This document shows positions 28,324-38,928 of a DNA stretch of 64,000 nucleotides, one piece after another. The notes under the pieces were generated by a model, which saw only the letters and a list, made by a program, of their open reading frames with translations, searched no databases and was not told the origin of the DNA. Position numbers and translations under genes: made by a program. The stretch is from Burkholderiales bacterium (GTDB lineage Bacteria > Pseudomonadota > Gammaproteobacteria > Burkholderiales > SG8-41), in assembly GCA_022841375.1 (NCBI GenBank), contig JALHRQ010000008.1:1-64000 (forward strand). Reading direction: 5' to 3'. Position 1 is the stretch's first letter. Every line of letters begins with the position of its first letter.

Positions 28324-29258
28324 CCAGCAGCGCGCATGTCGCGGTGCTCGCGCAGGAAGCCATAGAGGCATTGAACATCAGGTCCGACGGCACTTATGTC
28401 GATTGCACCTACGGCCGTGGCGGTCACAGCCGTTTGATACTGGAAAAGTTGGGTGCGGGAGGGAGGCTGATTGCACTCGATCGCGATCCCGAGGCGGTTG
28501 AGGCGGGCAAGGCGCTGGGCGATCCGCGATTCATGATCGTGCGCAGTCCGTTCAGCCGGGTGCGTGAAGTGCTGAATGAAATGGGAGTGGCGGGCGTGGA
28601 CGGCATGCTGCTCGATCTCGGTGTTTCGTCGCCGCAACTCGACGACGGCCGCCGCGGATTCAGTTTTCGCAGCGATGCGCCGCTCGACATGCGCATGGAT
28701 CCGGACCACGGCCTCAGCGCGGCCGGGTGGCTGGCGATGGCGGAAGAATCAGAAATCAGGGAGGTCATCAGGGACCATGGCGAAGAACGGTTTGCTAAAC
28801 AGATTGCAGCAGCGATTGTTGAGGCTCGGACGCGGGGACCTGTTGACACCACACGAAAACTTGCCGCGCTCGTGGCAGATGCCGTTCCCACGCGCGAGCC
28901 ACGCCAGGATCCGGCGACGCGCACGTTTCAAGCTCTACGGATTCACGTCAATCAGGAGCTTGAGGAGCTTGCGGTAGTGCTGCCACAGTGCGTAGCCCTG
29001 CTCGGTGCGGGCGGGCGGCTGGTGGTGATCAGTTTTCATTCGCTCGAAGACCGCATCGTCAAAAGGTTCATGCGCACGCAATCTCGGGCTGATGCGCTGC
29101 CGGCACGCCTGCCGGTGCGCGCCCGCGACCTGCCGCAGCCGCGGATGCGGCTGATCGGCCGCGCGGTGCGCGCCAGCGATCGTGAAACGGCGGCAAATCC
29201 GCGTGCGCGCAGCGCCGTGATGCGGGTGGCCGAACGCACGGAGGCGCTCGCGGCATGA
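28320..29258 (+). CDS. rsmH: 16S rRNA (cytosine(1402)-N4)-methyltransferase
   Basis: A 312-residue SAM enzyme that N4-methylates C1402 of 16S rRNA, the same nucleotide modified by RsmI elsewhere in this window. Motifs are the SAM loop [10 protein letters not shown] (about residues 28-37), [12 protein letters not shown] near 98 and the C-terminal [17 protein letters not shown] near 235. It starts at a GTG that overlaps the mraZ stop and is followed by ftsL with a four-base overlap. Confidence 0.96.
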   Translation: MTSSAHVAVLAQEAIEALNIRSDGTYVDCTYGRGGHSRLILEKLGAGGRLIALDRDPEAVEAGKALGDPRFMIVRSPFSRVREVLNEMGVAGVDGMLLDLGVSSPQLDDGRRGFSFRSDAPLDMRMDPDHGLSAAGWLAMAEESEIREVIRDHGEERFAKQIAAAIVEARTRGPVDTTRKLAALVADAVPTREPRQDPATRTFQALRIHVNQELEELAVVLPQCVALLGAGGRLVVISFHSLEDRIVKRFMRTQSRADALPARLPVRARDLPQPRMRLIGRAVRASDRETAANPRARSAVMRVAERTEALAA

Positions 29259-29539
29259 CTGCACGCATCACCTTCCTGCTGCTCGCCGCCCTGGTGCTCT
29301 GCGCCATGGCGGTGGTCGCATCGCAGCACAAGGCGCGCAAGCTTTATGTCGAGTTGCAAAAGGAGCAGTCGATCGCCAAGCAGCTGGATGTCGAATGGGG
29401 TCAGCTGCAGCTCGAGCAGGGCACGTGGTCGACGCATGCGCGCGTCGAACGCATCGCGACGCGCGAATTGAACATGCGGTTGCCGGTGGCCGGACGTGTT
29501 GAAGTGGTGCAGCCGCCGCGCCCGGAGGGGTTGCAGTGA
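29255..29539 (+). CDS. ftsL: Cell division protein FtsL
   Basis: A 94-residue bitopic inner-membrane protein: one membrane helix (about residues 5-22) followed by a periplasmic leucine-zipper-like coiled coil ([22 protein letters not shown]). FtsL joins FtsB and FtsQ to activate septal peptidoglycan synthesis by FtsWI. Sequence identity in this family is low; size, topology and the fixed place between rsmH and ftsI make the call. Both gene boundaries overlap by four bases. Confidence 0.9.
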   Translation: MTARITFLLLAALVLCAMAVVASQHKARKLYVELQKEQSIAKQLDVEWGQLQLEQGTWSTHARVERIATRELNMRLPVAGRVEVVQPPRPEGLQ

Positions 29540-31269
29540 AGTCCGCACTGAAACGCGATCCGGCGCCCAGTCTGCCGACCTGGCGCGCCAACCTGCTGCT
29601 GATTGTCATCGGCGCATGGTTCATCGCCCTCACCGGACGGGCGCTGTGGCTGCAGGCGCTGAACAACGATTTCCTGCAGCGCAAGGGTGAATCGCGCTAT
29701 TCACGGGTGATCGAAATCGGCGCCAGCCGCGGCATGATCGTCGATCGCAACAACGAGCCGCTGGCAATTTCCACGCCGGTCGAGTCCGTGGCCGCCAGCC
29801 CCGCCGATCTCGAAGCAGAGCCCGCCGACCTGCGTCGTCTGTCGCAATTGCTCGGCGTGACCGCCGAAGACCTGCGCGGAAAGTTGGCCGATACCAAACG
29901 CGAATTCGTCTACCTGAAGCGCCAGTTACCGCCCGAACAGGCGGAACGTGTGGTGCAGCTCGGCATTCCGGGCGTATTCCTGCAGCGCGAGCACCGCCGT
30001 TACTACCCGGCGGGCGACGTGATGGCGCACATCATCGGCTTTACCGGCGTCGATGAAAAAGGTCAGGAGGCGCTGGAGCTGGCATTCGAAGACCGGTTGG
30101 CCGGCAAGCCGGGCAGCCGTCGCGTGATCCGCGACCGGCTGGGGCGCATTGTCGAGGACGTTGAAAGCATCCGCGTGCCGCAGAACGGCGAACGCCTCAA
30201 GCTGTCAATCGATGCGCGTATCCAGTATCTGGCGTTCCGTGAATTAAAGGAAGCGGTGGCCGCGCATCGCGCGAAAGCCGGCGGCATCGTCGTGCTCGAT
30301 GCGCAGAGCGGCGAAGTGCTGGCGATGGCCAACCTGCCGACTTATAACCCGAACAGCCGCGGCAAGGTGGATGCGCAGCGCACCCGCAACCGAGTGGTCA
30401 CCGATCTGTTCGAACCGGGGTCCACGTTGAAGCCGTTCACTGCGGCGGCGGCGCTGGAGGCAGGCTTGTTCGAAGCCAGTACGGTGATTCAGACTGCCCC
30501 GGGCAGCATGACCATCGGCAAACGCACCATTCATGACGCGCATCCGCAAGGCGCATTGACGGTCGCGCAGGTCATCCAGAAATCCTCCAACGTCGGCACC
30601 GCAAAAATGGGTTTGACGATGCCGTCGGAAATGCTGTGGAACATGTTCAGCCGCGCCGGCTTCGGCGCGCCCCCGCGATCGGGATTTCCCGGCGAAGTGT
30701 CGGGCCGGTTGCGCGCACACGGCACCTGGAAGCCGATCGAACAGGCGACGATGTCTTACGGCTACGGCATCTCGGTGTCGCTGATGCAGTTGGCGCGTGC
30801 CTATACGATATTTGCGTCCGACGGCGTGTTGTATCCGGTGACGCTGCTCAAGCGCGACGGTCCCCCGGAAGGTACGCAGGTGGTGTCGGCAAAAACGGCA
30901 CAGGCGGTGCGGCGCATGCTGGAGATGGCCGCGCAGCCCGGCGGTACCGCCCCCGGCGCTCAGGTCGCCGGATTCACGGTGGCGGGCAAGACCGGCACTG
31001 CGCACAAACTGGAGGGCAAGGGCTACGCCACCAATCGTTACGTGTCGTCATTTGTCGGCATGGCCCCGGCATCAAAGCCGCGCATCATCATCGCGGTGAT
31101 GATCGACGAGCCGTCGGCCGGTCAGCATTACGGCGGCGCAGTGGCCGCGCCGGTGTTCAGCCTGGTGGCAGCCGGCACGCTGCGCCTGCTCTCGGTGCCG
31201 CCTGACGCACCGGGCAAAACCACGGTGCTGGCGCCGGAAGAAGCGCCGGTCGTGCGGGAGGATGTATGA
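29536..31269 (+). CDS. ftsI: Peptidoglycan D,D-transpeptidase FtsI (PBP3)
   Basis: A 577-residue septal transpeptidase. It has a short cytoplasmic tail, one membrane anchor (about residues 18-35), a periplasmic dimerisation domain and the penicillin-binding domain with Ser296-Thr-Leu-Lys299 as nucleophile motif, SSN at 350-352 and KTG at 485-487, so all three catalytic motifs are intact. It works with FtsW at the division site and is a beta-lactam target. The start is a GTG overlapping the ftsL stop. Confidence 0.96.
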   Translation: MKSALKRDPAPSLPTWRANLLLIVIGAWFIALTGRALWLQALNNDFLQRKGESRYSRVIEIGASRGMIVDRNNEPLAISTPVESVAASPADLEAEPADLRRLSQLLGVTAEDLRGKLADTKREFVYLKRQLPPEQAERVVQLGIPGVFLQREHRRYYPAGDVMAHIIGFTGVDEKGQEALELAFEDRLAGKPGSRRVIRDRLGRIVEDVESIRVPQNGERLKLSIDARIQYLAFRELKEAVAAHRAKAGGIVVLDAQSGEVLAMANLPTYNPNSRGKVDAQRTRNRVVTDLFEPGSTLKPFTAAAALEAGLFEASTVIQTAPGSMTIGKRTIHDAHPQGALTVAQVIQKSSNVGTAKMGLTMPSEMLWNMFSRAGFGAPPRSGFPGEVSGRLRAHGTWKPIEQATMSYGYGISVSLMQLARAYTIFASDGVLYPVTLLKRDGPPEGTQVVSAKTAQAVRRMLEMAAQPGGTAPGAQVAGFTVAGKTGTAHKLEGKGYATNRYVSSFVGMAPASKPRIIIAVMIDEPSAGQHYGGAVAAPVFSLVAAGTLRLLSVPPDAPGKTTVLAPEEAPVVREDV

Positions 31270-32735
31270 CAACCCGCGGACCCGACATGCTGGCGGTACG
31301 CGCACTCGGTGTGCGCCGGATGACGGTGGACAGCCGCGCGGTAAGGCCGGGCGATACCTTCATTGCTTATCCCGGTGAATCGCGCGACGGGCGGGATTAC
31401 ATTGCGCAGGCGGTGCATAACGGCGCCGGCTCGGTGCTGTGGGATACGGACGGTTATGCGTGGAACCGCCGCGTGAAAGTTCCAAACCTCGGTATCGCAC
31501 AATTGCGCACCCATGCCGGTGCGATTGCCAGCGAGATTTACGGCAAGCCCAGCGCACGGCTGTGGACCATCGGCATCACCGGTACCAACGGCAAGACGTC
31601 CTGCAGTCAGTGGATTGCGCAGGCACTGGGCCGCGCACGACGCAAGTGCGCGGTGATCGGCACGCTGGGCAGCGGCTTCCCTGGCCGCCTTGACGCGCAA
31701 GCCAATACCACGCCCGATGCGGTGTCGCTGCATGCGCGCATGCGTTCGTTCGTGCGTGCGGGCGCGCAGGCCGTGTGCATGGAGGCTTCATCGCACGGTC
31801 TCGCACAGGGCCGTCTGTCCGGTGTTGAGTTTGACGTGGCGATGCTGACCAATCTGACACGTGATCATCTTGACTATCACGGCACGATGCGGCGGTACAA
31901 GGCGGCTAAAACGCGGTTGTTCCGCTGGCCGACGCTGAGCCATGCCGTGGTCAACATTGACGACGCATTCGGCCGTGAGCTGGCGCAATGCTGGAAACAC
32001 CGTCGCAGCGCGCTGCTCGGCTACGGCTTTGCGCGGCGGAGCGCAAGGCTCCGCGGTCATTGCGTCCAAGGCAGCAACCTGCGTTTGGGACTGGACGGCA
32101 TTTCATTCGATATCGCTTCGCCCTGGGGGCGTGCGACGCTGGAAAGCCCGCTGATCGGCGGCTTCAATGCAATGAACCTGCTGGGTTCGCTGGCGACGCT
32201 GCTGGTCAGTGATATCGGACTCGAGCAATCCGTTGCCGCGTTGCAGAAGGTCGCGCCGGTGCCGGGCCGTACCGAACGTTACGGTGGCGGCCGCGCGCCG
32301 CTGGTCATTGTCGATTACGCGCATACCCCAGACGCTTTGGAAAAAGTGCTCGACAGCCTGCGTGCGGCAGCGGGCGGCAAGGCCCGCCTGTTCTGCGTGT
32401 TCGGCTGCGGCGGCGACCGCGATCGCGGCAAGCGGCCGTTGATGGGCGAAGTGGCTTCGCGCCATGCCGACCACCTGATCATCACCAGCGACAATCCGCG
32501 CAGTGAAGATCCGGCGTCGATCATCGCGCAGATCGCCAAAGGCGTTCGCGGCAGACATGAACAGATCATCGACCGGCGGCTGGCCATACGCCGCGCGTTG
32601 GCCGAAGCGCGGCGCGGCGACATCGTGCTGGTGGCCGGCAAAGGACATGAGCAATATCAGGAAATCAGCGGTGTGCGCCGGCGTTACAGCGACGCTGCCG
32701 TGGTGCGCGCCGTGCTGGCGGGGAGGGTGCGGTGA
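31266..32735 (+). CDS. murE: UDP-MurNAc-tripeptide synthetase MurE (meso-DAP type)
   Basis: A 489-residue cytoplasmic ligase that adds the third stem residue to UDP-MurNAc-Ala-Glu. The ATP loop is GTNGKT (106-111). DNPR at 409-412 followed by SEDP is the signature of enzymes using meso-diaminopimelate rather than lysine, as expected in a Gram-negative. The carbamylated-lysine region (about residue 215, RRYKAAKTRLF) is present. It overlaps ftsI and murF by four bases each. Confidence 0.96.
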   Translation: MTTRGPDMLAVRALGVRRMTVDSRAVRPGDTFIAYPGESRDGRDYIAQAVHNGAGSVLWDTDGYAWNRRVKVPNLGIAQLRTHAGAIASEIYGKPSARLWTIGITGTNGKTSCSQWIAQALGRARRKCAVIGTLGSGFPGRLDAQANTTPDAVSLHARMRSFVRAGAQAVCMEASSHGLAQGRLSGVEFDVAMLTNLTRDHLDYHGTMRRYKAAKTRLFRWPTLSHAVVNIDDAFGRELAQCWKHRRSALLGYGFARRSARLRGHCVQGSNLRLGLDGISFDIASPWGRATLESPLIGGFNAMNLLGSLATLLVSDIGLEQSVAALQKVAPVPGRTERYGGGRAPLVIVDYAHTPDALEKVLDSLRAAAGGKARLFCVFGCGGDRDRGKRPLMGEVASRHADHLIITSDNPRSEDPASIIAQIAKGVRGRHEQIIDRRLAIRRALAEARRGDIVLVAGKGHEQYQEISGVRRRYSDAAVVRAVLAGRVR

Positions 32736-34093
32736 TGACGCTGGCCCAGGCCGCGACCGTGCTCGGCGGCGAATTACGCGGCAGCGACGTGCGGTTCTCG
32801 GATGTCTGCACCGACAGCCGCACGCTGAAAACCGGAGATTTGTTTGTCGCATTGCGCGGCGAACGTTACGACGGCCATGATTTTGTCGCCAAGGCTGCGG
32901 CTGCCGGTGCCGTCGCGGCGCTGATTGACCGTGGCCATATGCAGGAAGCGCCGCTGCCCGTCGCCGCTGTTGGAGACACCACCGTTGCGTTGGGTGCCCT
33001 TGCCGCGCACTGGCGCCGGCAGTTCGACATTCCGCTGGTTGCGGTGGCCGGTTCCAACGGCAAGACCACCGTCAAGGAAATGATCGCGGCCTGTCTGCGC
33101 GCGCACTACGGTGATGCGGCGGTGCTGGCGACGCGCGGCAATCTCAACAATCACATCGGTCTGCCGCTGACGTTGCTGACACTGCGTGCGGCGCATCGCG
33201 TGGGCGTGGTCGAGGTCGGCATGAATCATCCCGGCGAAACCGCGGAACTGGCGCAGATCGCCGCGCCGACCGTCGCTGTCATCAACAACGCGCAGCGCGA
33301 GCATCAGGAATTCATGCGCTCCGTCGCCGATGTGGCCGACGAACACGCCAGCCTGATCAAGGCGCTGCCCGCCGACGGCATCGCGGTCATCAATGCCGAT
33401 GATGCGCATGCCGCGGTCTGGCGCGCGGCTGCCGGCCGTCGCGAGGTGCGCGATTTTGGTCTTGACCCGAAAGCAGCTGTCAGCGCGACTTGCGAGTTGC
33501 AGGCGGCTTCCGCCCGACTCACGGTCCGCACGCCGGAAGCTCTCGCAACGTTAAATTTGCCGGTTGCAGGTGAACACAACGCGCGCAACGCGCTGGCCGC
33601 CATTGCCGCAGCCACCGCGGCAGGCGCCACGCTGGAATCCTGCGTCCGCGCACTGTGCGTATTTGCCGCGGTAAAGGGGCGGTTGCAGATCAAGCGCAAC
33701 CGGCAGGGCGTGATTGTGATCGACGATACCTACAACGCCAATCCCGATTCGGTGCGTGCCGCCATTGACGTGCTCGCACGCGCACCGGGACGCAAGCTGC
33801 TGGTGCTGGGCGACATGGGTGAAGTCGGCGACCAGGGCAGGGATTTTCACGCCGAGATCGGCAAGTATGCGCAGGAACGCGGCATTGATGCGCTGTTTGC
33901 GCTCGGTGAACTGGCTGCCCATGCCGTTCGCGCATTTGGTCAGGGCGCGCGGCATTACGCAGCCATTGAAACGCTGCTGGTCGATGTCGGGGCCGCACTC
34001 GGGCCGCAGACAACGGTGCTGGTGAAGGGTTCGCGTTTCATGCAGATGGAACGCGTAGTGCGCAGTTTCGAAGATTCAACGGCGGGAGCCTAG
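32732..34093 (+). CDS. murF: UDP-MurNAc-pentapeptide synthetase MurF
   Basis: A 453-residue ligase that adds D-Ala-D-Ala to the UDP-MurNAc tripeptide, completing the soluble precursor. It has N-terminal VCTDSRTLKTGDLFVAL, the ATP loop GSNGKTT (107-113), and the DDTYNANPDSV motif near residue 333 in the C-terminal domain. The start is either the GTG at 32732, overlapping the murE stop, or the ATG immediately after. The D-Ala-D-Ala substrate comes from Ddl in the same cluster. Confidence 0.96.
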   Translation: MMTLAQAATVLGGELRGSDVRFSDVCTDSRTLKTGDLFVALRGERYDGHDFVAKAAAAGAVAALIDRGHMQEAPLPVAAVGDTTVALGALAAHWRRQFDIPLVAVAGSNGKTTVKEMIAACLRAHYGDAAVLATRGNLNNHIGLPLTLLTLRAAHRVGVVEVGMNHPGETAELAQIAAPTVAVINNAQREHQEFMRSVADVADEHASLIKALPADGIAVINADDAHAAVWRAAAGRREVRDFGLDPKAAVSATCELQAASARLTVRTPEALATLNLPVAGEHNARNALAAIAAATAAGATLESCVRALCVFAAVKGRLQIKRNRQGVIVIDDTYNANPDSVRAAIDVLARAPGRKLLVLGDMGEVGDQGRDFHAEIGKYAQERGIDALFALGELAAHAVRAFGQGARHYAAIETLLVDVGAALGPQTTVLVKGSRFMQMERVVRSFEDSTAGA

Positions 34094-34096
34094 GCG

Positions 34097-35182
34097 ATGC
34101 TGCTCGAACTGGCGCAATGGATGGAACAGTATGTCCGCGCGTTCAACGTCTTCAGTTACCTGACGTTGCGCGCGGTGCTGGCCTGCCTGACTTCGCTGCT
34201 GATCTCGTTCATGATCGGACCGACGCTGATCCGCAAGCTGACGGCTTACAAGATCGGCCAGGCGGTGCGTGATGACGGTCCGCAGACCCATCTGGTCAAA
34301 GCCGGAACGCCGACCATGGGCGGTGCGCTGATTCTGGTGTCGATCATTGTTACAACCCTGCTGTGGGCCGACCTGCAGAACCGCTTTGTCTGGGTGGTGC
34401 TCGTCGTCACCGTCGGTTTCGGCGCTATCGGCTGGGTGGATGATTACCGCAAGGTGGTGCACCGCAATCCGAAAGGTCTTTCCGCAAAAACCAAATTTTT
34501 CTGGCAGTCGGTGCTCGGTCTGGGCGCCGCCTTTTTCATCGCCTATTCGACCAACCTGCCGGCGCAGACGGCGTTTATCGTGCCCTTCGTCAAGCAGGTC
34601 GCTTACCCGCTGGGCATGGTCGGCTTCATCGTGATGACCTATTTCGTCATTGTCGGCACCAGCAATGCGGTGAATCTCACCGACGGCCTGGATGGGCTGG
34701 CGATCATGCCGACGGTGATGGTCGGCAGCGCGCTCGGCGTGTTTGCCTACGTTGCCGGCAATGCGGTGTTCGCCAAATACCTGGTGTTCCCTTACATCCC
34801 CGGCGCCGGCGAGCTGACGGTGATCTGCGGTGCGATCGCCGGCGCCGGACTCGCGTTTCTCTGGTTCAACGCCTATCCCGCCGAAGTGTTCATGGGCGAT
34901 GTCGGTGCGCTGGCGCTGGGCGCCGCGCTGGGCACCATCGCGGTAATCGTGCGACAGGAAATCGTGCTGTTCATCATGGGCGGCGTGTTTGTCGTCGAAA
35001 CGCTGTCGGTAATGCTGCAGGTGGCGTCGTTCAAGCTGACCGGAAAACGGATATTCCGAATGGCGCCGCTGCACCACCACTACGAACTGAAGGGCTGGAA
35101 AGAAAACCAGGTCGTCGTTCGCTTCTGGATTATCACGATGATGCTGGTGCTCGTAGGGCTTTCGACATTGAAGCTGCGATGA
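34097..35182 (+). CDS. mraY: Phospho-MurNAc-pentapeptide transferase MraY
   Basis: A 361-residue polytopic inner-membrane enzyme that moves phospho-MurNAc-pentapeptide onto undecaprenyl phosphate, forming lipid I. About ten membrane helices are visible. Catalytic acidic residues lie in WVDDYRKV (about residues 114-121) and [10 protein letters not shown] (about 193-202), and the final loop has the [13 protein letters not shown] motif that includes the conserved histidines. It begins 3 bp after murF. Confidence 0.97.
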   Translation: MLLELAQWMEQYVRAFNVFSYLTLRAVLACLTSLLISFMIGPTLIRKLTAYKIGQAVRDDGPQTHLVKAGTPTMGGALILVSIIVTTLLWADLQNRFVWVVLVVTVGFGAIGWVDDYRKVVHRNPKGLSAKTKFFWQSVLGLGAAFFIAYSTNLPAQTAFIVPFVKQVAYPLGMVGFIVMTYFVIVGTSNAVNLTDGLDGLAIMPTVMVGSALGVFAYVAGNAVFAKYLVFPYIPGAGELTVICGAIAGAGLAFLWFNAYPAEVFMGDVGALALGAALGTIAVIVRQEIVLFIMGGVFVVETLSVMLQVASFKLTGKRIFRMAPLHHHYELKGWKENQVVVRFWIITMMLVLVGLSTLKLR

Positions 35183-35183
35183 A

Positions 35184-36653
35184 ATGCGTGAAACCACCGC
35201 AATATCTGCCCTGTCGTATGCCGCAGCCCTGCCGGGTATGGTGGCCGGTGCATCCGCATTGGAGGGCATGCTGATGCGCGCTCTCAAAAGCGCAAAGGTG
35301 GTGGTGGTCGGTATCGGCGACACCGGTCTGTCGCTCGCGCGCTGGTTGCAGCGTCACGGCGCTAGCGTTCGCGCCACTGACACCCGCCAGACCCCACCGC
35401 AGGCCGCCGCGCTGCGCCGCGAATTGCCCGACGTGCAACTGATGCTGGGTGCTGCGCCGGATCAGGCGATTGCCGGAGTCGACATCATTGCAGTGAGTCC
35501 GGGCGTGGATCGGCGCACCGGCGCAATCGCACAGGCGGCAAAACGCGGCGTGCCGGTGGTCGGCGACGTTGAGTTGTTTGCGCAAGCGCTGGCGCAGCGC
35601 AGTGATGCGCCGCCGGTGATTGCGATTACCGGTTCCAACGGCAAAAGCACAGTGACGGCGATGGCCGGGGAGATCTGTGCGGCGGGCGGCTTGCGTCCGG
35701 TGGTCGCCGGAAACATCGGCCTGCCGGTGCTGGACGCGCTGACCGAGATTGAGGATGGCGCAGCGATGCCCGGCGCCTTTGTGCTCGAACTGTCGAGTTT
35801 TCAGCTGGAGAGTACGATTTCGCTGCTGCCGCGGGCGGCAACGGTGCTGAATATTTCCGAAGACCATCTCGACCGTTACGATGGCCTGCAGGAATACGCC
35901 GCGGCCAAGGCGCGGATTTTTGCCGGGGACGGCGTGCAGGTGCTCAACCGCGAAGACCTGCGTAGCGCCGGAATGAAGCGTCAGGGCCGCTCCGTGGTCA
36001 CCTTCGGTCTTGATGTGCCGCGTGCCGAAGAAGACTGGGGTTTGTCCGGCCGGGATACTGCAGCGGTTCTGCAGCGCGGATCGCAGATCGTGGCGCCGGT
36101 TTCGGCTTTGCGTATTGCCGGTTTGCACAACGCCGCGAATGCGCTGGCCGCAGGCGCGCTGTGCCGTGCGCTGGGGGTGTCCGACGCGGTGATTGCGCGA
36201 GCCTGGCAGGATTTTCAGGGACTGCCGCACCGTGTAAAAAATATCAATAAAATCAACAATATACGTTTTTACGATGATTCCAAAGGCACCAATGTTGGCG
36301 CCTCAGTTGCAGCGCTGACGGGGATGCGAGAGCCGGTGGTGCTGATTGCCGGCGGTGACGGCAAGGGTCAGGACTTTGCGCCGCTGGCCGCGGCCGCGCG
36401 CGGACGCGCCCGGGCCGTGGTATTGATCGGTCGCGATGCAGCGCTGATTGCCGCGGCGATCGGCGATGCCGTTCCGGTGCTCAACGCTGCGGACATGGCA
36501 CAGGCGGTGGCAATGGCATTTGATGCCGCGCAGTCAGGCGATGCCGTGCTGCTGTCACCGGCCTGCGCCAGTTACGACATGTTCCGCAATTACGTACATC
36601 GTGCCGAAGTATTTGCTGCGGCAGTCGATGAACTCAGGCGGAGGCACGCGTGA
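35184..36653 (+). CDS. murD: UDP-MurNAc-L-alanine--D-glutamate ligase MurD
   Basis: A 489-residue ligase that adds D-glutamate to UDP-MurNAc-L-Ala. The N-terminal Rossmann-like domain begins at [13 protein letters not shown] (about residue 37), the ATP loop is GSNGKST (150-156) and the C-terminal domain has [11 protein letters not shown]. The start is uncertain: the ATG at 35184 lies one base after mraY but adds about 30 atypical residues, while ATGs at 35268 and 35274 follow a clear GGAGG and match the family start better. A short, unusually AT-rich patch at about 36234-36275 encodes NINKINNI just before YDDSK. Confidence 0.95.
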   Translation: MRETTAISALSYAAALPGMVAGASALEGMLMRALKSAKVVVVGIGDTGLSLARWLQRHGASVRATDTRQTPPQAAALRRELPDVQLMLGAAPDQAIAGVDIIAVSPGVDRRTGAIAQAAKRGVPVVGDVELFAQALAQRSDAPPVIAITGSNGKSTVTAMAGEICAAGGLRPVVAGNIGLPVLDALTEIEDGAAMPGAFVLELSSFQLESTISLLPRAATVLNISEDHLDRYDGLQEYAAAKARIFAGDGVQVLNREDLRSAGMKRQGRSVVTFGLDVPRAEEDWGLSGRDTAAVLQRGSQIVAPVSALRIAGLHNAANALAAGALCRALGVSDAVIARAWQDFQGLPHRVKNINKINNIRFYDDSKGTNVGASVAALTGMREPVVLIAGGDGKGQDFAPLAAAARGRARAVVLIGRDAALIAAAIGDAVPVLNAADMAQAVAMAFDAAQSGDAVLLSPACASYDMFRNYVHRAEVFAAAVDELRRRHA

Positions 36654-37816
36654 GCCAGTATTTCGCCACGATCAACCAGCGCAGCGTCGGCGAGGAATAC
36701 GATCACAGCGTGATATGGGTGACGGGATTGCTGCTCGCGCTGGGCCTGGTGATGGTGTATTCAGCGTCGATTGCCAGCGCTGAGGCCAGTCGCGCGGCCG
36801 GAAACAATACGATGTATTATCTGATTCGCCATGCGATCTTCGTGGTGATCAGCCTGATCGCGGCGGCCATGGTATTCCAGGTGCCCGTCCGCATCTGGCA
36901 GCAGGCTGCGCCGTTCCTGTTTCTCGGTGGTTTGGCCCTGCTGGCGCTGGTGCTGGTGCCGGGCATCGGTCGCGAGGTCAATGGCAGCCGGCGCTGGCTG
37001 TCCCTGTATGTGTTCAACCTGCAGCCCTCGGAGTTGATGAAAATCGCTGCCGTGCTCTACGCGGCAGATTACACCGTGCGCAAAGCAGCGTTCATGCACA
37101 GTCTGCGCAAGGGATTCATGCCGATGTTCGGCGTGATGCTGCTCACCGGCGGGCTGTTGCTGCGCGAGCCCGACTTCGGCGCCTTTGCGGTAATTACCGT
37201 GATCGCCATGGGCATCCTGTTTCTCGGCGGCATGAACTGGCGGCTGTTCGCCGGACTGATCGTGATGTTGTTGATCGGCTTTCTGCTGCTGATCTGGACC
37301 AGCCCGTACCGCATGCAGCGCGTGATCGGTTTCATGGATCCGTGGGCTGATCCGTACGGCAAGGGTTACCAACTGTCGCATGCGCTGATCGCCTTTGGCC
37401 GCGGCGAATGGTTCGGCGTCGGCCTTGGGGCGAGCGTAGAAAAGCTGTTCTACCTGCCCGAAGCGCATACCGATTTTCTGCTCGCAGTGATTGCCGAAGA
37501 GCTTGGATTCGTCGGCGTGCTGACCATTGTGCTGTTGTTCTCATGGCTGGTGTGGCGGGCATTTGCCATCGGTCGGCGCGCAACTGAACTCGAGCGGCCG
37601 TTTGCGGCGCTGGTAGCCCAGGGCATCGGTCTGTGGATCGGCGTGCAGGCAATCATCAACATGGGCGTCAACATGGGTGTACTGCCGACCAAGGGACTGA
37701 CCCTGCCGCTGCTGTCGTTCGGCGGCAGCGCGATCCTTGCCACCTGCTGTGCACTCGCGATACTGATGCGTATCGACTGGGAGAATCGTCAGTTGAGCCG
37801 GGGGTTCACTGTATGA
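36650..37816 (+). CDS. ftsW: Septal peptidoglycan glycosyltransferase FtsW
   Basis: A 388-residue SEDS-family inner-membrane protein with about ten helices that polymerises lipid II at the division septum together with FtsI. Characteristic segments are the periplasmic loop after [19 protein letters not shown] (near residues 95-115), REPDFGAF near residue 170 and the C-terminal [20 protein letters not shown]. The start is a GTG overlapping the murD stop, and its end overlaps murG by four bases. Confidence 0.96.
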   Translation: MSQYFATINQRSVGEEYDHSVIWVTGLLLALGLVMVYSASIASAEASRAAGNNTMYYLIRHAIFVVISLIAAAMVFQVPVRIWQQAAPFLFLGGLALLALVLVPGIGREVNGSRRWLSLYVFNLQPSELMKIAAVLYAADYTVRKAAFMHSLRKGFMPMFGVMLLTGGLLLREPDFGAFAVITVIAMGILFLGGMNWRLFAGLIVMLLIGFLLLIWTSPYRMQRVIGFMDPWADPYGKGYQLSHALIAFGRGEWFGVGLGASVEKLFYLPEAHTDFLLAVIAEELGFVGVLTIVLLFSWLVWRAFAIGRRATELERPFAALVAQGIGLWIGVQAIINMGVNMGVLPTKGLTLPLLSFGGSAILATCCALAILMRIDWENRQLSRGFTV

Positions 37817-38886
37817 GCCAGACCCTGCTGGTGATGGCCGGCGGCACCGGCGGCCATATTTTCCCCGGGCTCGATGTCGCCGACGTTATGCGTGCGCGCG
37901 GCTGGAACGTGGTCTGGCTGGGCGCCAAAGGTGGCATGGAACAACGTCTGGTGCCGCCGCGCGGATATGCGGCAACCTGGATCAGTTTTGGCGGTGTCCG
38001 CGGCAAAGGCCTGATGCGCAAGCTGGTGTTGCCCTTGGCTTTGCTGATTGCCTTCTGGCAGAGCGCCGCGGCGATTTTCCGTCACCGTCCCGATGTCGTG
38101 CTGGGCATGGGCGGCTATGCCGCGTTTCCCGGCGGCATGATGGCGGTGCTGTTCGGCAAGCCGCTGGTGATTCATGAGCAGAATGCCGTGCCGGGACTCG
38201 CCAATCGGGTGCTCGCCGGTGTCGCCGACCGCGTATTGTCGGCATTTCCCGATGCTTTTGAAGGACGGGTTGACGTGATCTGGTCGGGTAACCCGATACG
38301 CGCCGAGATCGTCAAACTCGCGCCGCCGGAAGCACGCTTTGCCAACCGCAGCGGGTCGCTGCGCTTGTTGATCCTTGGCGGCAGTCTGGGGGCGAGGGGT
38401 CTGAATGAAATCGTTCCGCAAGCGCTGGCATTGCTGTCCGCTGCCGAACGTCCGATCGTTGTGCATCAGGCCGGCGCTGCTCATGCCGATAAGGTGCGGC
38501 AGAGTTACCGGCAGTCCGGTGTTGATGCGGAAGTGCTGGCGTTTGTCGAAGACATGGCGTCGCGTTACGGCGAAGCGGATCTGATCATCTGCCGCGCCGG
38601 CGCGACAACGGTGACCGAGCTTGCTGTTGCCGGCGTCGGCAGCATTCTGGTGCCTTTCCCGCATGCGGTTGATGACCACCAGACCCGAAACGCCTGTTAT
38701 CTGGCCGACCGCGGCGCCGCGCTGCTGTTGCCGCAGCCGACGCTGACGCCGCAAGCGCTGGCTGAAGAGTTGCGTGGCATGACGCGAGCAAAATTGCTGG
38801 AAATGGCACGCGCAGCACGCGCGGTGGGCAAACCGGATGCAGCGCAGAAGGTTGCTGACATTTGTATGGAGCTGGCGCCGGCATGA
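37813..38886 (+). CDS. murG: UDP-GlcNAc--lipid I N-acetylglucosaminyltransferase MurG
   Basis: A 357-residue GT28 enzyme that adds GlcNAc to lipid I, giving lipid II on the cytoplasmic face of the membrane. It has the N-terminal glycine loop GGTGGH (10-15), the acceptor-site loop [12 protein letters not shown] near residue 120, and the donor-site GATTVTE near 265 followed by PHAVDDHQT. The ATG at 37813 overlaps the ftsW stop. A 14-bp tandem repeat lies between its stop and murC. Confidence 0.96.
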   Translation: MSQTLLVMAGGTGGHIFPGLDVADVMRARGWNVVWLGAKGGMEQRLVPPRGYAATWISFGGVRGKGLMRKLVLPLALLIAFWQSAAAIFRHRPDVVLGMGGYAAFPGGMMAVLFGKPLVIHEQNAVPGLANRVLAGVADRVLSAFPDAFEGRVDVIWSGNPIRAEIVKLAPPEARFANRSGSLRLLILGGSLGARGLNEIVPQALALLSAAERPIVVHQAGAAHADKVRQSYRQSGVDAEVLAFVEDMASRYGEADLIICRAGATTVTELAVAGVGSILVPFPHAVDDHQTRNACYLADRGAALLLPQPTLTPQALAEELRGMTRAKLLEMARAARAVGKPDAAQKVADICMELAPA

Positions 38887-38896
38887 GGCCTAATCC

Positions 38897-38928
38897 ATGA
38901 GAGTCAGTCGATGAGAGTGAATCGATGA
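38897..38928 (+). repeat. 14-bp tandem repeat forming ATGA-linked mini-ORFs before murC
   Basis: ATGAGAGTCAGTCG (38897-38910) is followed by ATGAGAGTGAATCG (38911-38924) and then by ATGAGA, the murC start at 38925. Each unit encodes a five-codon frame (MRVSR, MRVNR) whose TGA stop overlaps the next ATG. The chain could carry ribosomes from murG to murC or modulate murC translation. Whether it is used is not known. Confidence 0.7.

Noticed and set aside
34076-35323. Open minus-strand frame of 415 codons
   Set aside because: It is the antisense of mraY, has no recognisable domain and is rich in His, Asp and Arg.
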